From NCBI GenBank assembly GCA_964569295.1, contig CAZMVU010000126.1:1-14153 (forward strand): DNA of 14,153 bases, in the 5' to 3' direction. This document shows positions 7,177 to 14,131 of this stretch, piece by piece. The notes beneath the pieces were generated by a model that was given only the letters and a program-made list of their open reading frames with translations, was not told where the DNA came from and did no database searches. A program made the position numbers and the translations under genes. The DNA comes from CAZMVU01 sp964569295 (GTDB lineage Bacteria > Hydrogenedentota > Hydrogenedentia > Hydrogenedentales > JAGMZX01). Position 1 is the stretch's first letter. Each line of letters starts with the position of its first letter.

Positions 7177-9675
7177 ATGAAACTGCTTTTTGCACCGCCG
7201 ATTGCACCGCTGGCCCTGCTTCTTGTCTTGGCAGGGTGCGGGCTGGCCCACGCCGCACCGCAGCAGGCTGTCCCGCCCGATGCGGCCTTCCCGGACGCCG
7301 GCCGCGAGGCGAAGACCTGGAGCTACTGGTGGTGGATGGGCAATGCAGTGGACAAGGAAAGCATCGCCACGCTGTTGGACCACTATGCCGCGGCCGGCCT
7401 GGGGGGTTTGCACATCGTGCCCATCTACGGTGTGGAAGGGGAGGAGAAAAACTACCTCGAATTCCTTTCGCCGGACTGGATGGACATGCTCGCCTATACC
7501 GTGGCCGAAGCCGACAAGCGCGGGCTCGGCATCGACATGTCAACAAATACGGGCTGGCCCTTCGGCGGGCCGTGGGTGACCAAGGAGATGGCGGCGAAAA
7601 GGCTGGTTATCGAGCGAGAAGACGGCGAACTCTCGGCCGCGTGGGAGCCCACGGGGCAACAGGTGAAGCGGGCCGCGCCGGGCGGCGAAGGCCTGGTGCT
7701 CGATCCGTTCTCTCCCGAGGCCCTGAAGAAATACCTTGCCCGCTTCGACGAAGCCTTCGCGAACTACGGCGGCAAGAAGCCCCGGGCTCAATACCACGAT
7801 TCCTACGAGTATTACAATGCCAACTACACCAGCGGTTTCCTCGAGGCATTCCAGCAGCGCCGGGGCTATGATCTCACGGCGCACCTCGAAGCATTGCAGG
7901 AAGGTGCGCCGGCTATACGGCGAGATTACCGGCGCACCTTGGCGGAGCTGCACCGCAAGTACATCGAGGTGTGGGCGGCCTGGGCGCATGGCCACGGGTT
8001 CAAAACTCGCAACCAGGCGCATGGCGCGCCGGGCAACCTGCTCGATCTCTACGCGGCGGCGGATATCCCGGAAACGGAAATCTTCGGCCCCAGCGGGTTC
8101 GACATCCCCGGCCTGCGCACGGACCCGGATTTCCCGCGCCAGGATGGCCCGGACCCGCTCATGGCGAAGTTTGCCTCGAGTGCGGCGCATGTCATGGGCA
8201 AGCCCCTGGTGAGCTCGGAGACCTGCACCTGGCTTGGCGAGCATTTCCGCACCGCCCTTTCGCAGTGCAAGCCGGAGATGGACCAGCTCTTCGCGGCGGG
8301 CATCAACCACATTTTCTACCACGGCATCGCGTATTCACCACCGGGCGCACCATGGCCCGGCTGGCAGTTTTATGCCGCCACCAGCTTTGCACCCACAAAC
8401 CCGTTCTTCCGAGACTTTCCCGCGCTCAACGCCTACGCCGCGCGTGTGCAGGCCGTGCTCCAGGCCGGGGCGCCTGACAATGACCTCCTTGTCTATTTCC
8501 CCTATGAAGACATTCTCGCGAGCGAAGGCGATCTGCTCAAGCAGCTCACCGTGCACAACCTCGCGTGGCACGACATCGGCGGATTACGGAACATCATGGA
8601 ATACCTGTGGGAACACGGCTATACATTCGACCTCGTATCGGATGCGCAGTTGCAGCAGTGCACAGCAGAGACAGGCGGTATCCACACACCGGGCGGCGCG
8701 GTGTACGAGGCGGTGCTCGTGCCGGATTGCGAATATATGCCCGAGCACACCGGCCAGCGGCTGCGCGATTTGGCAAACGGCGGTGCCGCGCTGCTTCGGG
8801 TTGCCGATGGCCTCGAGGGGGTGATCGAAGAGGTTGGTATAAAGCCCGAGCCCATCGCGGAGGCGGGGATCCGGCTTATCCGCCGCCAGCTCGCGGACGG
8901 CCACTACTATTTCTTCACGAACCTTGCCGCACAACCTTTCGACGGCTGGGCCGGATTGGCGACCGCCTTCCGCGCGGCGACCCTCCTGGACCCGATGCAC
9001 GCTGGGCGCGTGGGCCGGGCGGCCGTGGCGCCGCGCGATGGCGGCCGCACCTGGTGTTATCTGCAACTCGCGCCGGGGCAGTCGCTGGTGCTGCGCACCT
9101 TCTCGAACCGTGTGCCCAACACCGCGCCATGGCCCTATGCGCACGCCGGTGAACCGGTCCCCCTGGAAGGTCCGTGGCAGGTGGCCTTCCTCGAAGGCGG
9201 CCCGGAACTGCCTGACCCAGTTACCGTGGAAGCACTCGCCTCGTGGACCACTTTCGGCGGGGGGGCCTACAAGGATTTCTCCGGCACAGCGCGCTACGAA
9301 ACAACCATTACAAAACCCGCCGGCAATGCCAACGGCTGGCGGCTTGACCTTGGCAACGTCGGCGAGAGTGCACGCGTTTTTGTGAACGGCGAAGAAGCCG
9401 GCGTGCTCTTCGCGCATCCCTTCCATTTGGCTATTGGCGATGCCCTCGTGGATGGCGAAAACACCCTGGCAATCGAAGTGACCAACCTCGGTGCGAACCG
9501 CATCGCCCATCTCGATCGTGAAGGGGTAAACTGGAAGAAGTTCCACGACATCAACTTCGTGAACATTCAGTACAAGGGCTTCGATGCCTCTGGCTGGGAG
9601 CCCATGCCCTCGGGACTCATGGGACCGGTCGCGCTCGTGCCGCTCACAACCTTCACGCCAGAACCGCCCGGATGA
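7177..9675 (+). CDS. GH106-like glycoside hydrolase (putative alpha-L-rhamnosidase), lipoprotein
   Basis: An 832-residue protein beginning at the ATG at 7177, nine bases after CAGGAG. An in-frame extension to 7030 exists but places the signal peptide internally. The signal peptide ends in a strong lipobox, L-A-G-C (Cys21). WSYWWWMGNAVDKESI (48-63) and the following Gly-rich strand are typical of GH106 alpha-L-rhamnosidases. So are DSYE (208-211), SSETCTW (346-352), GINHIFYHG and the PWPGWQFYAATSFAPTNPFF stretch. Glu211 and Glu348 are candidate catalytic acids by pattern, not by alignment. A C-terminal jelly-roll-like region (from about 660) holds LEGPWQVAF, RYETTI, LDLGNVGESARVFVNG and GENTLAIEVTN, typical of Gal-binding-like domains. 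It is shorter than the roughly 1000-1100-residue characterised members. It probably removes terminal deoxy-sugars from plant or algal polysaccharide at the cell surface. No rhamnose catabolic genes lie nearby. Confidence 0.84.
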   Translation: MKLLFAPPIAPLALLLVLAGCGLAHAAPQQAVPPDAAFPDAGREAKTWSYWWWMGNAVDKESIATLLDHYAAAGLGGLHIVPIYGVEGEEKNYLEFLSPDWMDMLAYTVAEADKRGLGIDMSTNTGWPFGGPWVTKEMAAKRLVIEREDGELSAAWEPTGQQVKRAAPGGEGLVLDPFSPEALKKYLARFDEAFANYGGKKPRAQYHDSYEYYNANYTSGFLEAFQQRRGYDLTAHLEALQEGAPAIRRDYRRTLAELHRKYIEVWAAWAHGHGFKTRNQAHGAPGNLLDLYAAADIPETEIFGPSGFDIPGLRTDPDFPRQDGPDPLMAKFASSAAHVMGKPLVSSETCTWLGEHFRTALSQCKPEMDQLFAAGINHIFYHGIAYSPPGAPWPGWQFYAATSFAPTNPFFRDFPALNAYAARVQAVLQAGAPDNDLLVYFPYEDILASEGDLLKQLTVHNLAWHDIGGLRNIMEYLWEHGYTFDLVSDAQLQQCTAETGGIHTPGGAVYEAVLVPDCEYMPEHTGQRLRDLANGGAALLRVADGLEGVIEEVGIKPEPIAEAGIRLIRRQLADGHYYFFTNLAAQPFDGWAGLATAFRAATLLDPMHAGRVGRAAVAPRDGGRTWCYLQLAPGQSLVLRTFSNRVPNTAPWPYAHAGEPVPLEGPWQVAFLEGGPELPDPVTVEALASWTTFGGGAYKDFSGTARYETTITKPAGNANGWRLDLGNVGESARVFVNGEEAGVLFAHPFHLAIGDALVDGENTLAIEVTNLGANRIAHLDREGVNWKKFHDINFVNIQYKGFDASGWEPMPSGLMGPVALVPLTTFTPEPPG

Positions 9676-9934
9676 GGGCATGCCCCGCCTGGCTATCGTG
9701 TTTTTCTGCCGGTCGCCCCGGCCGCCGCCTTGGCGGCTTACGTCGGGCTTCGGCTCGCGGGGACACGCGCCCTCCCTGGTACGCGCTTTCAGTGCTTGGG
9801 CAGGGCGTATCGGCCTGCGGCCTCAGGTAGCGCATGGCCATGGCGGTAGGACTTCGCAATAGCTGATCGGTCCGGGCGGCTCCCCTGGTTCTGTTCCCAT
9901 TTTCCTTGGGTTGTGGGCGTCGCCCACCTGGTTT
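9676..9934. repeat. Composite intergenic repeat element, copy B
   Basis: 259 bases between two convergent genes with no coding potential. In order it contains a GCCGCC / GGCGGC hairpin (9724-9737), a 37-base block (9747-9783) matching the reverse complement of 14095-14131 at 33 of 37 positions, ATCGGCCT (9809-9816), and a GTGGGC-GTC-GCCCAC hairpin (9913-9927) preceded by CCTTGGGTT. The same blocks occur in the same relative order and orientation at the right end of the window, but closer together. It is therefore a dispersed element, not gene debris. Confidence 0.7.
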
Positions 9935-9936
9935 TT
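9913..9936 (+). terminator. Possible intrinsic terminator for the GH106-like gene
   Basis: A 6-bp GC-rich stem GTGGGC / GCCCAC with a three-base loop is followed by CTGG and five T residues on the plus strand. It lies about 240 bases beyond the glycosidase stop and just past the end of the convergent dehydrogenase gene. The stem is short and the T-run is offset by four bases, so this is a weak call. The same hairpin is also part of the dispersed repeat family. Confidence 0.35.
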
Positions 9937-10762
9937 ATGGCGCCAGTTTCTTCAACCGCTTCTCGACCTTATTGCGGCCGGTGAGTTTGTAGGCGACCCG
10001 GGAAGTACGCGGGAAGTGGCGATTCAGAAAGTCCCCGACATTGGCCATCCTGGTGAGGATGATCGCCGGTTTGCGTTTGTAGAGGGCATTGGCGATTTTT
10101 CGCGCGGCCTTTTCTGCGGGCATGACGAACTGCTGCGGCGCCGGGTCGGGTTTGCCGGTATGTTCCTGGCGGTTGTTGATCGATCGAATTTCGCTGGCTA
10201 CGAGGCCGGGGTTGATCAGGGTGACCGCGACGCCCTGCGGCGCGAGATCATAGTAAATGGCTTCGCCGAAGCCGCACACGGCAAACTTGCTCGCGCAGTA
10301 GGCCGATGCGGCGGGCATGGCCATGAGTCCCATTGCGCTCGATACAATGCCGAGGCATCCCTTGCTCTGGACAAGATGCGGGAGGGCGGCGCAGGTGGTA
10401 TTCACCACCCCGAAGAAATTGACTTCCATCTGACGCCGGTAATCCTCGGGCTCGAGCTGCTGAAGAATGCCGTCCACATAAAACCCGGCGTTCGCGAGAA
10501 CGACGTCGAGCCCGCCGAAATGCTCGATTGTCTGCGTCATGGCCGCCGCCACGCTTGCTGCGTCAGTTACGTCGCACGCTACGGCAATCGCCGTGCCGCC
10601 GGTGTCGTGGATGGCGCCGGCCAATTCCTCGAGCTTGTCCTTGCGCCGTGCCGCCAGTGCGACCTGCGCGCCCTGGGCCGCCAGTTCTCGCGCCACGGCC
10701 GCGCCAATCCCCGAAGAGGCGCCGGTTATGAACGCCCGTCTGCCTTCGAATCGCTTTGCCAT
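9935..10762 (-). CDS. Short-chain dehydrogenase/reductase (SDR)
   Basis: A 275-residue classical SDR. TGASSGIG (13-20) is the dinucleotide-binding TGxxxGxG motif, LANAG (89-93) the structural NAG motif, Ser141/Ser142 the catalytic Ser region, and Tyr155-xxx-Lys159 in YCASK the catalytic pair. NPG (184-186) is also standard. ARRKDKL after the second strand suggests NADP(H) preference. The C-terminal extension (about 225-275) is basic, with hydrophobic IILTRMANVGDFLNRHFP, reminiscent of membrane-associated SDRs acting on lipid or sterol-like substrates. The start at 10762 is chosen because GAGAGG lies eight bases upstream and the Rossmann strand begins at residue 9; an in-frame ATG at 10816 would add 18 unlikely residues. 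The substrate cannot be told from sequence. It is downstream of the small paralog pair with a 172-base gap, so it is probably a separate unit. Confidence 0.94.
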   Translation of the reverse strand: MAKRFEGRRAFITGASSGIGAAVARELAAQGAQVALAARRKDKLEELAGAIHDTGGTAIAVACDVTDAASVAAAMTQTIEHFGGLDVVLANAGFYVDGILQQLEPEDYRRQMEVNFFGVVNTTCAALPHLVQSKGCLGIVSSAMGLMAMPAASAYCASKFAVCGFGEAIYYDLAPQGVAVTLINPGLVASEIRSINNRQEHTGKPDPAPQQFVMPAEKAARKIANALYKRKPAIILTRMANVGDFLNRHFPRTSRVAYKLTGRNKVEKRLKKLAP

Positions 10763-10934
10763 AGTATGAACCTCTCTGCCGGGATGTCGCAGGCCGTGCC
10801 CCCCTGGACTGCTCAATGTAGAAGAGGCGCGCCGCCTTTTTCAACGCGGGGGGAATGGTGCGTGCGCCGTGTTCGACCTTGAAGGAGGGACAATGCGTGA
10901 CGCTTATTTTTTCGCGCGCAAGCGGCCGGGGAAT

Positions 10935-11423
10935 TCACTGCACGCGCTGTGCGAAGCCGCCCTGGGGCAGACGCAGGCGCCAGCCCTGAATTTGGCATGT
11001 CTGCCGTTCGCCCATGGCAGACACGACGAGCTGCGTTCCCTGCACTTTCCAGCGGCCGGTGATAGGCCCCATGGGCGTCTGCGCCTCGACCTGGCCGCCT
11101 TTGTTCAACGAGATGGTAATGCTGGAACCGAGCTGCGGTACATATATCGCCCAAGCCGTTCCTGCCAGCGTCTTCTGCGTCCAATGCTGGGGATCTTGCT
11201 GCCGTTGTGGTTGTGGGCGCTGCTGTTCCGGGCGTCCTTGTTGCGGGCGCGCCTGGGCATTATCCGCGCCGTCACTCTCGTCGGCGCCGGCTTTCTCCGT
11301 CCCGGTTTCCGCCGCCTTTTGCGTTTGCTGTTCCTTGGCGAGGCCGGCAATGACCGGCACACCGCCGACGATGAGCAGCAACACGAGCACCATTCCGAGC
11401 GCAATTTTGGGTCCTTTGCCCAT
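10935..11423 (-). CDS. Small membrane-anchored protein, paralog 2 of tandem pair (lipocalin-like core)
   Basis: 162 residues, family not recognised. Residues 1-6 (MGKGPK) are followed by a hydrophobic segment (about 7-28) that looks like an uncleaved anchor or late-cleaved signal. A low-complexity linker rich in Gln, Pro, Arg, Glu and Ala (31-80) follows, then a beta-rich domain (80-160). The core shares with the neighbouring upstream gene the pattern HW...L-GT-W...G-VEA...G-W-V-G-QL...SA. That spacing of Gly-Trp strands resembles lipocalin-like (calycin) domains; this is inference. The upstream paralog ends 25 bases before this start, so the two form an operon. AGGAG precedes the ATG by 11 bases, longer than usual but matching the paralog. 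Its exported domain points to the periplasm or cell surface. The linker is about 35 residues longer than in paralog 1. Confidence 0.75.
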   Translation of the reverse strand: MGKGPKIALGMVLVLLLIVGGVPVIAGLAKEQQTQKAAETGTEKAGADESDGADNAQARPQQGRPEQQRPQPQRQQDPQHWTQKTLAGTAWAIYVPQLGSSITISLNKGGQVEAQTPMGPITGRWKVQGTQLVVSAMGERQTCQIQGWRLRLPQGGFAQRVQ

Positions 11424-11448
11424 AACGACACGTACTCCTGCGGACGGT

Positions 11449-11886
11449 TCAGCTTATCCGCTTGATGGGAACGCGCTCGCCGGAATCAGGGTTTACAGCG
11501 ATGATGTCTTCGCCTTCGATAGTGGCGGTAACGCTGAAGGATTTGTCGATCGGGGGCGGTATATCGGCCGACAGGGTAAGCTGGTCGCCCGTCACGTTCC
11601 ACGTCCCTTCGAGGTAGGGCTGATTCAGCATGCGCTCAACGAGCGGGTGGTGCGCCTCGACGACGCCCCCGGCGCGGAAGGTAGCCGTCACAACGCCTTG
11701 GGGAGAGGTCACTTCCCAGGTGGTGCCCACGAGATTGCTGTTGTTCCAGTGCGGCGGGGGCGGCCCCTCCTCTTCCTGGGCGCCGCCGCCGTTTTGGTTG
11801 GCGAGGCCGGCAAGCGTCGGCACACCAATCACCAGCACCAGCAAACCTACCGCCGTACCAATGGCAATTTTTGGTCCAATGCCCAT
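11449..11886 (-). CDS. Small membrane-anchored protein, paralog 1 of tandem pair (lipocalin-like core)
   Basis: 145 residues, family not recognised. MGIGPKIAIG, a hydrophobic helix (about 8-28) and VPTLAGLAN correspond almost residue for residue to the start of the downstream gene. A short acidic and Pro-rich linker (31-46) leads to a beta-rich domain (46-145) with HWNNSNLVGTTWEV, ATFRAGGVVEA and GTWNVTGDQLTLSA. These match the downstream paralog and resemble lipocalin-like folds in which repeated G-x-W strands build a barrel. Unlike paralog 2 it has a further C-terminal stretch, TATIEGEDIIAVNP. GAGGAG lies about ten bases before the ATG, and this leader shares GGAGTAC-TG with the downstream gene, so the duplication included the ribosome binding site. 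Function is unknown; likely an envelope protein with the domain outside. Confidence 0.78.
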   Translation of the reverse strand: MGIGPKIAIGTAVGLLVLVIGVPTLAGLANQNGGGAQEEEGPPPPHWNNSNLVGTTWEVTSPQGVVTATFRAGGVVEAHHPLVERMLNQPYLEGTWNVTGDQLTLSADIPPPIDKSFSVTATIEGEDIIAVNPDSGERVPIKRIS

Positions 11887-12094
11887 GGATCATGTACTCC
11901 TCATAACAATGTCGTGGCCAACGCCGGACTTCTGCAGGGGTTAAAGCGGCCCCCTCAGCAGACCGTGGCCGCGCCGCACAATGCGTTAATCCATAGCCTA
12001 GCGCCCAGCGCCCGCGCGGGTCAACCCAGGGCAATCGCAGGGCAAACGGCGAAAGAATTACGCACCTTATGAACGCGGTTTCGCCGGCCGTGCG
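11887..12094 (-). promoter_or_regulatory. Leader of the paralog pair with a candidate sigma70 promoter
   Basis: 208 bases between the TPR gene and paralog 1. On the minus strand TTGACC (12019-12024) and TAGGCT (11995-12000) are separated by 18 bases, giving a plausible -35/-10 pair. The resulting leader is about 100 bases. Next to the TPR stop, an 8-bp perfect inverted repeat with arms CGGCGAAA (12047-12054) and TTTCGCCG (12079-12086) and a 24-base spacer could end TPR transcription. Only three T residues follow it, so it is a poor intrinsic terminator. Confidence 0.35.
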
Positions 12095-13642
12095 CTACGT
12101 TGCGGCGCACAACTCACGGGCCTCATTCAGGGCGTGCACATACCAGGCGGGTAGTTTCTCGAGGGGTTGCCGCGAGCGAATGTGCAGTCCGGCGCGGTGC
12201 CAGCCGGCGGCCAGGAGGGCGGCGGCGAATATATGACGCGACTGCAGGAGCGCTTCGAATGCGTTCGCATCGGGCACGGGGCGGCCGGTGGCGCGCGCGT
12301 CGAGGGCGGCGAAGAAGGGGTGGGCGGCCTGCTTGGCGGCCGGCGTGCCCGGCTCGTTCGGCATGAAGCCAAGCCGCCGGCACACGAGCACACGGCGCAA
12401 AGCCAGTTCGAGGGCGGGCTCCCAGGAGGCCGCGCCGAAGCCGCCCAGGTTCAACAGCGAGAACGCGGTCTCTTCCTCGCGCAGGCGCAGGGCCTCGATC
12501 AGACGCAGCCAGAATACTTCCTGATACTCTGCCAGGGCGGGGTGCAGGCGCGCCACCGGTTCGAAGGCGGCCGCATCCCAGAAACGGTGGGGCGGCAGGT
12601 TCATGAGGTAGCGGACGAGCGGCATGGCACTGCCCTCGGGTTCTTCGTGCGCAGCGGGGTCTGTTTTCGCGGGTACCAGCACACGCCCCCAAAACAACAC
12701 CCGCAGCCACAGTAACGGCGTGGACGGCGGTTTCAGGCCCGCGCACCACACGGCCATGGCCTTTGCCGGCTGGTTATCGCGGCGGAAGGTGTCTGCCAGG
12801 ATATCGCGTGCGAAGGGATCCTTCGGGGCGAGGGCGACCGCACGCTGGTAGGCCGTGAGGGCTTCTTCTATGGCGCCGGCACGGGCGCAGGCCTCCCCGT
12901 GCAGCCGCCAGATTTCCGCATCGTCCGGGCGTTTGCGATGCGCCAGTTGGAAGAAGCCCTGGGCCGCCGCCGGGGCTTCGGGCAAATTGAGCAGGCCCTT
13001 GCGTGCGAGCAGGTTCGGGTCGTCCTCGATGCCCGGACCCGCGCGCTCGAGTAGTTCCCGGGCATCCGCGATCCGTCCTTCACAGCGCAACGCGTCTACG
13101 TCCAATGCAAGCCAACGCCGCCGCGCATGTTCACGGCCGTGCCACGTATCGCGCATGTTGCTATAGCTGGTGATCTCGCCGAGACCGATTTGCGCATGGC
13201 CCAGGGCGAGTGCCGCAGCCTCGTTCTTCTCGAAAGGCCGGGTGTAGTCCTTATACAAGGCGGCCAGGCCGCCCACGTCCTCGAGTTGTAAGCGCGCCTT
13301 TACTTCCAGGTCGAGCAACGGACGCAGCCGGCGCGCGTTCTGCTCATAGGTGCGCGCCCCCCGCAAGATCGCCACTGCGCGATCGGCATCGCCCGAAGTA
13401 AGGGCTTCCTTTGCGGCGGTGTACGCACGGCGCAGCCGGCGGCGGCGGAGCATTTCCCGTGTAATAAAGTAAACGAGCACGGTGGCCGCGGCCAGTGCCA
13501 GCAACACACCGGCCACCGAGGCGTGTTGTTCCTGCCGGGGCATTCCCGTGGCGGCGGGGCGCAACGTGCCGGCGCTGGCGAACAAGAACGTCTTGGTTCC
13601 CAAGAACACCGTTCCCAGGAAAATGCGTTTTGGCTTGTCCAT
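12095..13642 (-). CDS. Membrane-anchored TPR-repeat protein
   Basis: 515 residues. Residues 7-24 are moderately hydrophobic, and 42-60 (starting SVAGVLLAL) form a clear transmembrane helix followed at once by a basic cluster, TREMLRRRRLRR. By the positive-inside rule the large C-terminal part is cytoplasmic, with a small outside loop at about 25-41. The clearest tetratricopeptide repeat is 242-275 (from AEIWRLHGE to LAPKDP), flanked by degenerate repeats at about 211-240 and 277-305. An alpha-helical region follows (about 330-515) without a domain I recognise. Such proteins usually act as scaffolds; no partner is suggested by the neighbours. GGGG lies five bases upstream of the ATG. The gene has its own candidate promoter at 13677-13704, and 208 bases separate it from the next gene downstream, so it is probably monocistronic. 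Confidence 0.85.
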   Translation of the reverse strand: MDKPKRIFLGTVFLGTKTFLFASAGTLRPAATGMPRQEQHASVAGVLLALAAATVLVYFITREMLRRRRLRRAYTAAKEALTSGDADRAVAILRGARTYEQNARRLRPLLDLEVKARLQLEDVGGLAALYKDYTRPFEKNEAAALALGHAQIGLGEITSYSNMRDTWHGREHARRRWLALDVDALRCEGRIADARELLERAGPGIEDDPNLLARKGLLNLPEAPAAAQGFFQLAHRKRPDDAEIWRLHGEACARAGAIEEALTAYQRAVALAPKDPFARDILADTFRRDNQPAKAMAVWCAGLKPPSTPLLWLRVLFWGRVLVPAKTDPAAHEEPEGSAMPLVRYLMNLPPHRFWDAAAFEPVARLHPALAEYQEVFWLRLIEALRLREEETAFSLLNLGGFGAASWEPALELALRRVLVCRRLGFMPNEPGTPAAKQAAHPFFAALDARATGRPVPDANAFEALLQSRHIFAAALLAAGWHRAGLHIRSRQPLEKLPAWYVHALNEARELCAAT

Positions 13643-13676
13643 TGCTGCCCCTTATTGTAGCGGTATGCCGCTTCGT

Positions 13677-13704
13677 AGTATACCGCCTGCACCCATAGGT
13701 GAAA
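13677..13704 (-). promoter_or_regulatory. Candidate sigma70 promoter of the TPR gene
   Basis: On the minus strand TTTCAC (13699-13704) and TATACT (13677-13682) are separated by 16 bases, a good -10 with a moderate -35. The predicted start would lie near 13670, giving a leader of about 28 bases before the ATG at 13642, with AAGGGG as ribosome binding site. The position fits the gene well, but the boxes are identified by eye only. Confidence 0.4.
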
Positions 13705-13980
13705 CAAGCAGCCGAAGGGGGCGCCTTTTCTCGCAAACGGGGTATTCACTTGATGCACGTGTATTCAGCGTAAACGGGCGTGGCAGGGCAATGATTCCCA
13801 GAACTTGCGCGGACAGGCCTGTCCACACAGGCGTTGTGGGCAAAGGCCACGTTACCCGTATGGCACAAGGCGGGCGAAAAACCGCCCGCAGTCGCCAGCT
13901 CGGAAAATGCTTCGAGGGAAGGGATCGACGCAGCCCCCTGCGTCCTGTTAACACCGTTTCCGTCGACGGGGAAAATTCAC

Positions 13981-14007
13981 CGCAGATAACGCAGATAACG
14001 CAGATGA
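13981..14007. repeat. Three-unit 9-base tandem repeat
   Basis: CGCAGATAA, CGCAGATAA and CGCAGATGA follow each other without spacer. Because the unit is nine bases it reads through as a three-residue repeat on either strand (Q-I-T or I-C-V), a pattern I recall from many spurious proteins predicted in intergenic DNA. No start, ribosome binding site or longer frame supports coding here. It is best treated as a short intergenic repeat. Confidence 0.85.
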
Positions 14008-14047
14008 CGAGATTGCCTGGAATGGGGAAATATAATTAGTACCCAAC

Positions 14048-14131
14048 GTGGGCTGCGCCCGCAACCCAAGGCGCAAAGGTCTCGGGAGGCCGATCGTCCC
14101 AGGGAGGGCGAGCGTCCCCGCGAGCCGAAAC
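14048..14131 (-). repeat. Composite intergenic repeat element, copy C
   Basis: Read on the minus strand from 14131: a 37-base block (14131-14095) matching 9747-9783 at 33 of 37 positions, then ATCGGCCT (14094-14087), a short spacer, CCTTGGGTT and the GCGGGC-GCA-GCCCAC hairpin (14062-14048). The order and orientation match copy B, but the spacing between the two main blocks is much shorter. One stem pair is C-A in this orientation and G-T on the plus strand, so the hairpin is better formed in a plus-strand transcript. Confidence 0.75.

Noticed and set aside
3778..9675. Polysaccharide-utilisation locus combining the PqaA-like esterase and the GH106-like enzyme
   Set aside because: The genes are separated by a minus-strand M23 peptidase, and there is no transporter, SusC/D-type pair or regulator; shared location alone does not support a system.
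10901..10925. T-run next to a GC-rich stretch as a terminator after paralog 2
   Set aside because: The T-run is on the plus strand, whereas the genes on both sides read minus, and no stable stem precedes it in a useful direction.
10893..11465. Plus-strand open frame with a very good ribosome binding site (AAGGAGGG before ATG at 10893)
   Set aside because: It runs antisense across paralog 2, whose frame is supported by a second homologous gene. The encoded protein has an Arg/Leu-rich, low-information composition typical of a shadow frame. The Shine-Dalgarno match remains notable but is not enough.
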